Shown here piece after piece: positions 23,056 to 34,707 of a DNA stretch of 64,000 bases; the first letter of the stretch is position 1, and every line of letters begins with the position of its first letter. The translations under genes were made by a program, and so were the position numbers. The notes beneath the pieces are model-generated. The model was not told the DNA's origin, ran no database searches, and saw only the letters and a list, made by a program, of their open reading frames with translations. Origin of the DNA: Codonopsis lanceolata (Eukaryota > Streptophyta > Magnoliopsida > Asterales > Campanulaceae). Where the stretch lies: contig CM028381.1 in assembly GCA_013146195.2 (NCBI GenBank), forward strand, positions 52,886,099-52,950,098, written 5' to 3'.

Positions 23056-23711
23056 TGAAAGAACGTGATAGCACAGATTCTCGAAAGATGTCAATGTGAT
23101 TACCAATGTTGCTGTGATTGTAGCAACAATGACAAACACAATGAGACTTCAAATAATGGCAAAAACAGTAGCAGCGGAAGATTGTTTATATAATACGAGA
23201 TCAAACAGAAGGATTGAAAACAGGTGTTTGTCAAAACCATCTACAAGCTTAATACTTGTAGATCAAGCCTCAAGGCCACACAAGATTCACTAAAAAGATT
23301 AATGTTTTACAATGAAAAAACTTAGTGAAATCACTAGTAAAAATTCTCACAAGATAAAGTATCTTGGAGAACCAAAAATCCCACATAAACAACTAAACCA
23401 AACGTGGGAAGAAAAACAGATTCAGCTTCCTTAAATTGAAAAACTGGAAGTACAAGAAAACAGTTTTTCAGAATTCAATGTAGCTGCCGATGTTGTAACA
23501 TCAGAAGCTACAATCGGATGTTGTGCAACTGGAAGGAAGACTGCTTCTGAACTTCTGTGATATTGCTCTCAGCTTATGCCTTTTGTTCTTCTCTCTCAAG
23601 CTCAGCATCTGCTCGACTGCCAGCCATCGTTATATATAGGCAGAATCCCCTACAAACACACGGCAAAGAGACACAATTCTACTAGGAAAGGGATTAGCTA
23701 TTTAGGAAAAA
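23056..23711 (-). mobile_element. Sire A 5' LTR, truncated by LINE
   Basis: This is near-identical to 6862-7500 of the 3' LTR. It stops at TTTAGGAAAAA, where the LINE begins, so the outer 259 bp (U3 start) are missing. A minus-strand TATATATA lies at 23631-23638. Motif instances lie at 23089-23135 and 23475-23520. Confidence 0.88.
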
Positions 23712-23763
23712 CAAAATAGGGTTTTGGCCTTAGGGTTTTGCTCGTGCTTCTCCTTAGTCGGCT

Positions 23764-25164
23764 ATGGCCGAGGCTGGGGTTGATCCCCCTCCGGCTCCTT
23801 CCCATCATCCTCCTCCAGCCCGCTCTTATGCCGAAGCACTCTCCAACTCTTCAATCAATCCTCCAGTACCCTTTTTGATCCCGCCTACTTCCTACAAAGG
23901 TGAGCCTTCTCTCAAGCTCTCACCCGAGATCATTGCCACCCTTGCTCAGCCCTTCCGTCTTGCTCTAATAGGTAAGTTCTCACATGGTCGGCCATCAATA
24001 GAGAGCATCAAAAAACATTTTAATACATTCGGTTTAAAGACAGTCGTTACCTTGGGACATCTTGATACGAAGCACATACTAATCCAAGTTCATTGTGATG
24101 AGGATTATCAACGTCTTTGGATAAAAGACCAATGGTATCTTGGTCGATTTCCTATGCGTGTATTTAAATGGGCACCCGATTTTCGCCCAGATGTTGAGAG
24201 CTCTATTGTCCCGGTTTGGTTCTCCCTTCCCGGCCTGCCCATTCATCTTTTCAATAAGTCAGCCCTTTTCTCTCCTGCAGCTCTTTTTGGAAGGCCTCTA
24301 ATGTTAGACCAGCCTACATTGAATCTATCCCGGCCTAGTGTTTCCCGGATCTGTGTGGAGATTGATCTCTTAAAAGAATGTCCCTCTCGCGTATGGGTTG
24401 ACTGTGGAGGTGTTTTTCCCAGTTTCTGGCAAAGAATAGAGGCTGAGAATAAACCCTTTTATTGCACTCATTGCATGCGACAAGGCCACCAATAATTATC
24501 TTGCCGAATTAAACATCCTGATCTTCCTGCCCAAAACCCTACCTCTTCGACTAAAGATCCCCAAGCCAAGCCTTCTTCTATTCCCAATGGACAACGCTGG
24601 ACTCCCAAAAAGAAAGACACCACCACTTCGCTTGACAAAACCCCCAACCCCGCGGCTAAAGCCAATCCAGCCTCGGCCATGCCAAACTCTCAGCCTACTA
24701 TTGAAGAGGTTTTGGAATCAGAAGATTTACAAGAGGAAGAAATAGCGGCACAAGCAAATCTTAATGGTGTTAATGGTAATTCTGGCCAAAACCCTCATCA
24801 TCTTGATTCCATCCTGAATGAAGCTGATCAAATCTCAAAAGATATCTCACAGCATCTTAATGCCAAAGCTTGCCCAGTCGATGTTGAAACTGCTCCTAAT
24901 CCCGTCAACCTGGATGCTTCTGATGACTCCCTAGAAGATGTTAGTGTGGAGCCTCCCATTACATCCATTCTATCCCCGAACAAATTTGCAGTTCTAAATG
25001 TCTTGGAGGAGGAGGAAGATCTTGATCAATGCTCTTTAGAAGCTCTCAATCTGGAAGTTCCCAAGAAATCAAAGCATCCAATCCCCCCGACCGATCGAAC
25101 AACTCGCTCCCAGGCTCACAAGCCCTCTAAAGGTTCAAACTCTAATTCGTCCAATGGATGTTAA
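23764..25164 (+). pseudogene. LINE ORF1, DUF4283-type RNA-binding protein
   Basis: This is one frame of 467 codons from MAEAGVDPPPAP, interrupted by a single TAA at 24493-24495 that falls inside the CCHC zinc knuckle (YCTHCMRQGHQ, stop, LSCR). The N-terminal third is the DUF4283-like fold (LALIGKFSHGRPSIE, KHILIQVHCDEDYQRLW, FPMRVFKWAPDFRP, VPVWFSLPGLPIHLF). The C-terminal third is acidic and Ser-rich with a final basic tail. Plant L1 ORF1 proteins bind element RNA in ribonucleoprotein particles. The last 11 nt overlap the ORF2 start. Confidence 0.88.
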
Positions 25165-27341
25165 AGCTCTCTTTTGGAATGCCCGCGGCATAGGTAATGA
25201 TCCTACTGTTAGCCGTTTAAAGTTATTGGTTAAGCACCATAATATAACTCTTCTAGCTATCTTCGAGCCCAAAATTGCAACTGACAAACTCCATCTCATT
25301 ACCCGAAAGCTGAAATTCAGGTTCTCTCATTCTAACTCTTCAAGTACCATTTGGATATTTGTTAAATCGTGCTTCAGTTGTAGTATTTTATGTGACTCTT
25401 CTCAGCAGATTACCCTCAAAATTCAGCACTTTTCATGGCCTTTTCATGCATTTGTTTCTTGTATTTATGCGAGGTGTGATATTCGGGACCGTCAAGATCT
25501 TTGGGATGATCTTCTTCACATAAATTCTCAGATTTTAAATGTTCCGTGGCTGGTTGGAGGATATTTCAACATAATTCTTGATCCATCTGAGAAGGCATGA
25601 GGTAATGGTTGGGATCGTATAGGAGGCCTCGAATTTCAAGCCTGTATCTCAGCGGCTGGTCTAACAGATTTGGGATACTCTGGATCTGATTTTACTTGGT
25701 GGAATAAGCAAGATGATACAGCCACAATTATGGAAAGAATCGATAGAGTTCTTGGCAATACAAGTTGGTTGGATAAATTTCAAGGCACTACCATTCAGCA
25801 TTTAAACCGAACTTGTTCTTATCACTCCCCTCTGCTTGCCACTATCCCTCAATCTTCAACATCCAGGCCTTCATCTTTTCGTTATCTAAACATCTGGGCA
25901 ACTCACCCAACATTTTTAGATACGGTTCGCAGCTTCTGGTCACACCCAGAATCCGGCTCTCCTATGATCAAGTTTGGCAAGAAGCTTCGACGTCTTAAGA
26001 CTATTCTCCGAACTGGAATAAGGAATCATTTGGTAACATTTTTGATAGCCTTCGGAAAGCTGAGGAAGATGCTCTTGAAATGAAACTATTATATGATCTG
26101 AACAACTCTGATACAAATCGAGCTAATCTTATGGAAGCTCAAGCCCGTCTTCGTCTTCATCTCAATCGCGAAGAGGGTTATTGGCGGCAAAAATCTAAAA
26201 TTAAATGGCTTAAGGAAGGTCAAGGGAATTCTAAGCTTTTCCATGCTTCAGTCCGTCAAGCTCAGCGTCGACTTTTTATTCACTCTATTCATGATGTTGA
26301 TGGATCTCTCCTGGATAAAAGCCAAGATATTAAAGAGGCTACCATTCGTTACTTTCGTGGTCTTCTATCTTCTGATGCTCCCTCTCCTGAGCTTGATATA
26401 GAGGTCATTCCTAATCTTATCTCAGATGAATGGAATTCTCAGTTAATAGCCCCTCCTGATATTTTGGAGATTAAAAAAGTTGTCCTTGCTTTGAATGGTG
26501 ATAATGCTGCAGGCCCAGATGGTTTCTTTGGTCACTTTTACTCTACTTGTTGGGAGATTATTAAACTAGACTTTTGTGAGGCTATTACAGAATTTTTCTC
26601 CGGATTTACCCTTCCTAAGTCTTGGTCAAGCACTCTTATTGTGACTATTCCGAAAGTCTCTTCTCCCTCTTCTTTCAAGGATCTTCGGCCTATAAGTTTG
26701 TGCAATTTCAATTCCAAAGTCATATCTAAAATTATTTCTTCTCGCCTATCCACCATCTTGCCCCTCATTATCCTGGAAAACCAAAGTGCTTTCGTTAAAG
26801 GCCGTATCATTCAAGACAAAATTCTCCTTGCGCAGGAAATGATGACCCATCTTCGTAAGAAAGTCGCAGGCTCCAATATCATTATTAAACTTGACATGGC
26901 AAAAGCTTTCGATCGGGTCTCTTGGGTTTTCCTTACCAGAGTTCTCCGCAAATTTGGCTTTCATGAAGTTTTTATTGATTTGGTTTGGCGTCTTCTATCA
27001 GATAATTGGTTCTCTGTCCTTCTTAACGGGGAATATACTTGGTTTTTCCCTCTTCCCAAGGTCTCAGACAAGGAGATACATTATCTCCCAGTTTGTTCAT
27101 TATTATGGCTGAAGTTCTTAGCCGTAAACTTGATAATCTCCATCGTAATGATCCCAGAGTTGTGTATTCTACTATTAGTGGCTGTCCTATCATATCTCAT
27201 CTTGCTTTTGCAGAAGATATTGTTGTTTTCTGCAACGGAAGTAATCATTCTCTTCTCCTCCATCACAAGTTGATATCTGATTACGAGGCTATGTCGGGTC
27301 AGCTTATTAATAAATCCAAGAACTCATTTTTTGTTGCTCCT
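25154..27341 (+). pseudogene. LINE ORF2, endonuclease and reverse transcriptase (truncated)
   Basis: It starts MDVKALFWNARGIGND, the APE-type endonuclease N-terminus, and continues through AIFEPKI and LVGGYFNIILDP. A TGA lies at 25598-25600, then the same frame continues with YSGSDFTWWNKQ and IMERIDRVLGN. A frameshift near 26080 leads into the RT: GYWRQKSKIKWLKEGQGNSK, NAAGPDGFFG, FKDLRPISLCN, ENQSAFVKGRII and IKLDMAKAFDRVSW. A second frameshift near 27040 leads to SQGLRQGDTLSPSLFI and HLAFAEDIVVF. The catalytic FADD box reads FAED here, an Asp-to-Glu change at an active-site position. The protein nicks target DNA and primes reverse transcription there. It is cut at 27342, so the C-terminal part is absent. 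Confidence 0.9.
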
Positions 27342-28590
27342 TGTGGGTCCCAATGAGCACAATAATAAGCTAGAAGGGGGGGTTGAATAGCTTATTGACA
27401 CTTTAAAACTTTTTAAGTAAGTTCCTTGAAAGTTACTTGCAATCTATGAAAAGAATCAAGTAGCGGAAGACTTTCAAGAAAGTTGTTCCAGGTCTGCCGA
27501 TAAGGACTACCGGTAGACCTTTTACAGATTACTTAAGTTCTGCTGAAATGGATAATATAAACAATGAAACAGCTCAAGTAATAGACGCAGACAGAGGAAA
27601 TAACACAAGTATTTTGGGATGGTTCACACTGTAATGAGTGCTACGTCCACCACCAAGGCAGTCAACCTTGGATTTAAATTGTGCACTATGTTTTCCACTT
27701 AGATCAATTACAAAGAATATCTCTAATGGATCGTGTACAAAATATTGACTTGTGTTTGGGTCTAAGGAATTAAATATCTGTAAATACAAGATATTTAATT
27801 GCAAGTGTATATAGTTAATGGAAGTTAACAACAAGAAGAATAAAGCAATAAATGTTGATGAGCAGCTTCTTGTTGTTGACGAGGACTTCTAGATCTGTTA
27901 AGGATCTATTGAATGCACTGAGCTGAAAGACTTGGAGTTGTGAAGATTCAGAGCAATTCTTTAAGTGTTCGATTGATTCTGTACAGTTGTCTTTTGTTCC
28001 AGTCTTCAATGGCAGTATATATAGTAGGTGCATTTCAAAAGAATCCGTTGGAGAGGACGAAGACTTCAACAAATTTATTCATAAATGCATTAAATGCATG
28101 GGGTCATCAAGGATTTCGCTCTTCCCGCTTATCTAGAGCAGATAATCATTTCGAGATCTTCAAAAAAGTGGGCGATTTGGTGTCGATCCGAGAGATGAAG
28201 CAGTAGGGGACCGCTTTTCGCTTTCATCGCTCAGACGAAAAGTATTCCTCGCTGAAAGTTGATTTCTACGCTTGACATGTCGGAATGACTTGGATTAATT
28301 CAAATAATATATGGGAATAAGTTTGAATTAATCCAGCCTAGCTTTTGTCGAGAGGACACGTTGAAGTAGATCACCGGACACGAGGTCTACCGATCTTTAA
28401 GCTTTGAGCAGTCTTCCTAAGTGAAGCCGAGAAGGGTCTTCCGCCGAACCCGAAAAGTCCTACAAAAACTATACAAGGCAAAGTTCTATACACAGTTGCC
28501 ACGCTAATCGATACGCGCACCCGATTAGCCATCGAAGTATAAAACTAATGTAATGTACCGATCGATATAAATTTAACATAAGAATCAACA
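27342..28590 (-). mobile_element. SIRE-minus 3' LTR (1249 bp)
   Basis: On the minus strand it runs from TGTTGATTCTTATG (28590 leftward) to GGGACCCACA (27342), so TG..CA. It shares these ends and internal blocks with the SIRE-plus LTR at 37738-38970. A polypurine tract abuts it on the inner side. A minus-strand TATATATA lies at 28016-28023. The insertion splits LINE ORF2 after the codons for KNSFFVAP. Confidence 0.85.
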
Positions 28591-28604
28591 ATCTCCTCCT
28601 ATTT
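28591..28604 (-). promoter_or_regulatory. Polypurine tract of SIRE-minus
   Basis: The minus strand reads AAATAGGAGGAGAT immediately before the LTR start TGTTGATT. It is the plus-strand primer site in retrotransposon replication. Confidence 0.8.
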
Positions 28605-28984
28605 ATATCCGGTCATCATTACTACAAATGAGGGTTTTAAACAAACTATTTAATAGATAATAGCATGTCTGAGAAATTTTATTTAAGTAATCGGTAGACA
28701 TGCCTCTATTAAACAGAATAACACCTCAAATGCAAGGGACTAATCTAAGTGCACACAAGAATAAGAGAGTCAAAGAACAGCACTCAGATTAGCCGCAGTT
28801 TAAATAAATTTAAACTGAATGTTTAAATTCTAATTAAGATAAACAATAAAGCAGCAAGAATTTAAACAATGTAATTTTTGAAAAAGCAAGTAATCATCTG
28901 TATTCATAAACAAGATGTTTACATTTAACAGAGTTTTCAAAAAATAAGATAAATACAAAGGAAAGGGAAGAAAAGATACATAAG

Positions 28985-31680
28985 CTACCAAGGTCTTTTC
29001 CCTTTGCCTTTGTCTGCAGCCTCCTTTTCTCTTCTTTCTCGCTCTAGCTCTTCCATTCTTCGTTGGTAATCATCATCGCATCGGAGGTCCGTGGAACGAG
29101 AACAGTAGTCCGCTTCTTCACGAAGACGGCTGTTCTCTTCCATCAGCATTCTGTTGATAGACCTCAATTTGCTTCTCCTCCGTGATAGCCAGATCACGAT
29201 CACGGTTGGCATTCATTACATCGTGAGCAGAGTTGCGAGCGAGGTTGTTGAGTTCCATAATGGGAGTACGACCGTGGCCTAGATGGAGAGTGATGGCGTG
29301 GAATAACTCGTAGAAAATGGAGCTGATGATATGGCAACCTTCATCTCGTTGAGCTTCGATGTTGATCTTGACATCGGTGAAGTCGTGCCGCATCTGTCCA
29401 AAACGAGTCCAGACATCCTCTTGAAATTGTCGAAGAGTAGTGGCAGTTCGGTCGTTGGCCTTGGCCTGGCTGCGGGCTACTTCAAGCGGTAGATATGCTT
29501 GTGAGCTCGCCTAGCCGCTGGTAGATGGCATCTAGCCGAGACAAAACTTCATCATTGGCGGGCCGATGGGAAGTAGATGCTTGGCCAATGTGAATGGTGC
29601 TCAGAGGCAGTAGTCCGCAGCCCGATGGGTCGTTGGAGATGGGGAGTTCTGGAGGCAGAAGAGGATGAGTCTTAGGTTGGTATGGTTTTGGTGGAAGAGG
29701 ATATGGTTATAGGGGAGGGTAGAGGAGGGGTTGGTGGGGAATCCAGTTCCATATCAGTGTCAGAATTTTCACTGATGTGGGAGGATTGGGGAATGGGTTC
29801 GGTAGAGAACCAGAAAGAAGGGGTATGGTAGAAGAGGGATTTTGGTTTTTGAAGGAAAGGTTGAGGAGGTTGAGAAGGTTGAGAAGGTTGATGAGTAGGG
29901 GTGAATAGATCTGCTACTGACGAAAGTTCTAAGAGGAACTTGGCAGCAGCAGGGTCGAAAGGTTGTGGTGTGGTTGAAGAAGTTGGTTGGGATTGGGGTG
30001 GTGAGGAAGGTGTGGATGGGTCAGGTGAGTAGTTAAAGGGTGAAGGAGGAGGATGAGTTGGGGTTCCGCCGGCTCCTCCCGATTTTGAGGCTCCTCCCGA
30101 GGGATAGACTCCTTTGGAGGTGGTGAATTCCTCTGAGTAGATGACTCAGAAGGAATAGATGAAGGGTTGATAGGTATAGATGAAGCGTTGACAGGTGAGG
30201 TTTGGGCGTCGGTAGTTGGTTGGGCGTCGGTAGAGGTAGTTGGTTGGCTGGCGGTAGAGGGTTGGGGAACGGTAGCTCTCCTTTTCTTCCTCAGCAGCTG
30301 AATAGGAGACTCACCGCTTCATCTAGAGGTTGGAGGATCGCGCTGGCTGGTCTTCAAAGGTTTTACGGTTTCCTTCGTTTTGGTTTGGGAGTGGGTGCAG
30401 AGATGGTGAAGGTGGTTGGCCGGATTGGGTAGGAGGCTTAGCTTGGGTAGATGGAGGAGAGGAATGGCCGGATTGGCCTTGGTGCCTTCTTCTTCTGGGC
30501 CTCCTTCATCTCCTTTTCGATCCATTTGGCTCGCTCCTCTTCGCTTGAGTTGCCACTTCCGGCCTTGTTTTCTTGGCTTTGCCTCGGTCGCTATTTTGGA
30601 CCTTAGCAGCCAGCTTCGCCATCACCTGTGCCTTTGGCCTTTAGATGGAGGTCCATGGCCACTTGATCGTCAAATTTTGCAGATGCCTTTTTGTAGGTCC
30701 TGCTAGCCGCTACATGTGCTTCCATATTGAAGCGGGTGACCAAGATAGGTGCAGGCTTGGCCACTTTGTCAAGAGAGACCGACGGTAGACCTTTCTGCAT
30801 CCGGCGCTTGTTCTCGTATTCAGTGTATTTACTGAAAAACGAGGCTGTGAGTTGCTTCTCCTTGGCCACTATATACAACTCATCTTCTTTCAAAGAAGAG
30901 TTGATGTTTGCATCATCCCTCAAAAGGGCATTGATCAGCCTGACGAAGGGTCGTTTGCAAGTGGGGTTGTTCTTAGTTTTCTCCACCCACCGCTTTAGCT
31001 CGCCGAAAATGATGAGCCCCCGCTGAGACGTAGTCAAGAAATACAAAGACCGGGTCGTTGATTTGTTGGCCAAGAACATGTCATGTGCTCCACTCTTGAA
31101 TAGAGCCCCTTGTCTAAAAGGTGGCGGTGCAATAGACGCCAAGAGGGAACAAATTTCTGAGCATTTTCCTTATGGCTCCCTGAGAGTGTCTACTCCCTCA
31201 TGGCTTCGCAGCATGTAAAGCCTCACCATGGTTGCCGAAAGAGCTCCTCCGTAATGCACGCCGATGATGGTGGAAATTGATTTAGCTATGACGTAGATGG
31301 GACGGCCTCGAATCCACCCACGAAGAGCGCCTCGTTCATGAGCTCCATTCTTTGATAAAATTCTTCTCGTCAGAAGATATCAGTAGTTTTTGTCGTTGAG
31401 ACGTAAGAGGGCGTAATCCCGTGAGGCGCCCATATCCTCGCAAGCTTGACGGCAGTTTATAGAGTTGATTGATCGAAGGTCAACGCACATGCCCGAATGT
31501 ATAGCTTCGGGTCCAAAGCGACAATAATGTCATGAGATGCGGATAGATGGGGTATCCCGAGGTTGATATTCGAATTGGGAGGATGACATGTGGTCAAAGC
31601 CTTCCTCGCCCGCTTGATTTTGAAGTTCTTGCCCGAAAGAAAACAAAATAAAAATTAGGGCTTTTCATCTAGACATCTAA
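28985..31680 (-). pseudogene. SIRE-minus extra ORF downstream of pol (env-like position), decayed
   Basis: This is recognised by position (between pol and the 3' LTR) and by remnants in several frames. 31142-30603 encodes a basic and polar segment (KRWVEKTKNNPTCKRPFVRL, KEDELYIVAKEKQL). A Pro/Gly-rich low-complexity part follows at about 30500-29600. A C-terminal coiled coil at 29212-28985 reads MLMEENSRLREEADYCS and RRMEELERERREKEAAD, then KGKGKRPW. Env-like ORFs of SIRE elements commonly end in such a coiled coil. Many frameshifts are present. I cannot assign a function. Confidence 0.55.
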
Positions 31681-32399
31681 ACAAGTAGGAATTTCAAAGT
31701 TTTCTAAAATAATTGAAATTTTCGAAGCAAAAACTTGAAACCCTAGAATGTTTAGAGAAACCACACTCGAGAAATGTATTAACAGAAGTTTTCATAAGAA
31801 TGAACAATGAATAAACAAAAAAACGACTGTTAGTGTTCAAGTTTGTAAGAACAACAATGGCGAATCAATGAATAAACTCGAAAATGACCGTTTGAATTCC
31901 AAAAGGATTTTAGGTTAATGAAATGCACAAGACATAGAAAATTACGAGTAGAGAAGAGAGAAGCGTACTCATTGTTGATGATGAGAAGAAGAAACAAGAA
32001 GAAGAACTTGAATTTGCGTAAAGTAGTTACTCAGAGAGAGAGAGAGAAAAAGATTTATGTTCAAAGGGTTTCGTAAAGTTTGTAAATGACGGTTCAAGGA
32101 CTATTTAAAGGCGAGAAAATATCAGTTTTGAAAAAGCGGGAACTTAAGATATTTTCTTAAGTACCAAAATTTTATCCTTGACCCACTTTATTGCTTTAGA
32201 AACCTCTTTAGCAAAAAAATAGACTAAGTAAGAGTACTAACCTTTAAGTCTTCCGGTAAAGGAGAACTTACGTCTTCCGATTAGTCTAATACTGGGTCTA
32301 CCGGTATGAAAGAAACATTAACAAAATTTTAAAATTAACCAGTAGGATCAATCATACCAAGATTTCTCCTTAAATAAGCAAACCCGGTGGCATCCAAAG
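31681..32399 (-). other. SIRE-minus non-coding region after pol
   Basis: No ORF was recognised. On the minus strand it holds CCGGAAGACTT and TCGGAAGACGT repeats near 32248-32282, related in form to the AGCGGACTT repeats at the same place in SIRE-plus. Confidence 0.5.
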
Positions 32400-34707
32400 G
32401 GTTTTGTGAGAATGTTCCGCTAATTGATGCTCGCTGGAACATATTCCGCATCGATGTTACCTTTTTCCACATGATCTTTGAGAAAATGATAACGAATATC
32501 AATGTGCTTTGTCTTTGAATGCATCATCGATTTTTGGAGACCGAGATAGCCGATGTGTTGTCACACATGATTGGGCGCTTTTCGCCTTGATGTTGTAGTC
32601 CACTAGTTGTTGCTTCATCCATAGCAGCTTGAGAGCAACAAATGCAAAGCAATATATTCTCGCTTCGTGGTTGAGTTTGCCACCGATCCTTGTTTCTTGC
32701 AAGACCATGAAACGAGTCTGCTTCCAAGAAATTGACAAGTCCCACTGGTGCTTCTTTCGCCACTTTGCAAGTCGCATAATCAGATCCGAGTATCCAACAA
32801 GATTGAAGTTGTTGGATTTTGAATACCGATGCCTAGATTTGTTGTTTTTGAAACATATCTCGATGATACGCTTGGCAGCAAGCAAATGTGACTCCTTTGG
32901 ATCTCGCCTCGAAATCTAGCACAAACACAAACAAAGAAACATAATGTCGTCTACTAGCAAGAAGGTAAAGAAGTGAACCTATTATCCTCTACTGGTCATT
33001 TGGTCATGTTCTCTTGCTTTTCCCTTTTCATCTTTGTCAAGATGGCGTCGGTAGACATTGGAGTTTCAAATCCTTTGGCTGAATCAAGACCAAACTTCTT
33101 GATTAGTTCCTTTGCATATTTGGTTTGGTCGATGAAGATTCCGTCAAGTCCGTTGTATCTGCTCCTAGAAAATAGGTAAGTTCACCCATCATGCTCATCT
33201 CGAACTTGCTTTGCATCGCCTTTCTCGAATCTTTTACATAGCTTTGGTTAGTTGATCCAAAGATGATGTCGCCCACATAGATTTGTACCGTAAGAGAATG
33301 ACCTTTGCTTGAGGATGAATAAAGTAGTGTCGATTCTTCCTCTCACGAATCCCTGCTCAATTAAGAACTTGGATAGAGTTTCATACCAAGCTCTAGGAGC
33401 TTGCTTCAAGCCGAGAGCTTTCTTGAGTCGGTAGACATGGTCCAGCTTTGTCCGAGATGACAAATCTCGGAGGCTGCTCCACGTATACGCTTCTTGAAGA
33501 TCACCATTCGTAAAGGCACTCTTAACATCCATCCGATACACTTTGAAGTCCATGAATGAGGCATAAGCTAGAAAGATTCTCGATTGCTTCTAGTCTAGCA
33601 AAGAGAAAAAGTTTCATCAAAGTCAATTCCTTCTTCCTCGCTCTGTAGCCCCGAGCAACCAATTTAGCTTTGTTTCTCGTGACATTTCCATCTTCATCTC
33701 TTTTATTTCGAAAACCCACTTGGTGCCGATGACCGGATGATCACTGTCTTGAACTAAGCTCCACACCTTACATCTTTCAAACCTGTTCAACTCTTCTTGC
33801 ATAGCTTCAATCCGCTTATGATCTTTGATAGCTTCATCAATCTTCTTTGGTTCGAGTTCGATACAAATGCATAGGCAAACAAAGTTTCTTCTCGAGCCTT
33901 ATTTCTCGCATTTAACTCCTGTATTGAGATCACCAATGATTTGAGAAATGGGATGATCTCTTGCTTCAATAACAGCTTGAGGAAGATCACTTCGGTGGAT
34001 TCTTCCCTTAAGAATTCTCGAGTTGGTTGAGAAGGAGATTCACCAAAACTGTTCTAAGAAATAGAGTCTTCAAAACTTTCATTTTCTCGTGAACAAGAAG
34101 GATGAGAGATCGTAAAGGTGCTTGGGGTAAAACAGAAGAGATGGGTTCAGGTCAACAGATGAGTTGTTATCGGTATCGGTAGAGGTCTCATCTACCTGAA
34201 GAGTTACCGATATTCATGGGTTCAAATTCGCTCGATAAGGAGTAGAAGTAGATGTTGTATTTGTACTGCCTCATCATTATCGAATCATTAGCAACGCTCG
34301 AGCCATTCTAGGCTCTAACAAGTCATATTCATCAAAAGAAACATGCACGTATTCTAAGATTTTTAAGTTAGATTTACTGAAAATGCGAAATGCTTTTGAA
34401 TGTTTGGAATACCCCTTAAAAATTCCTTCGGCCTCGATTTTGCATCAAATTTTCCTCTATACTCTTTTCCATTATAAAGAATAAAACATTTACAAAGAAG
34501 ATTTTAAGAAATCCAATGTTTGGGGATCTTCCTCTCCATATTTCATATGGAGTTTCATTATGAAACTTGTTTACCGTGGATCTATTCTCGGTAAAACAAG
34601 TTGTTGATCGCTCGCCCGTAAATACTTGAAGTTTAGCTTCGCCAAAGATTGTTCTAGCCGCTTCAATCAGTGTTCTGTTCTTGTAAAACCCTGAAATGTT
34701 GCTTGCT
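32400..34707 (-). pseudogene. SIRE-minus pol: integrase C-terminal part, RT, RNase H
   Basis: From the right, the integrase end has YKNRTLIEAARTI, STVNKFHNETPYEIWRGRSP and NIGFLKIF. The RT has KWVFRNKRDEDGNVTRNKA/KLVARGY, then MDVKSAFTNGDLQEAYTW, LDHVYRLKKALGLKQAPRAW and GFVRGRIDTTLFI. The RNase H tail runs to about 32450 (CDNTSAIS, then HIDIRYHF-like codons near 32500). Several frameshifts and stops separate the pieces. Gag, protease and the integrase N-terminus are absent because the 3-kb LTR interrupts at 34708. Confidence 0.82.

Larger units (their letters stand above)
23712..27341 (+). mobile_element. L1-type LINE, 3' part removed by a copia insertion
   Basis: The 5' leader (TAGGGTTTTGGCC, then Arg/Pro-rich ORF1), ORF1 and most of ORF2 are present in the usual plant L1 order. 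It lies inside the Sire A LTR and is interrupted at 27342 by SIRE-minus. Its 3' end, poly(A) tail and matching target duplication do not appear in the window. Confidence 0.88.
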
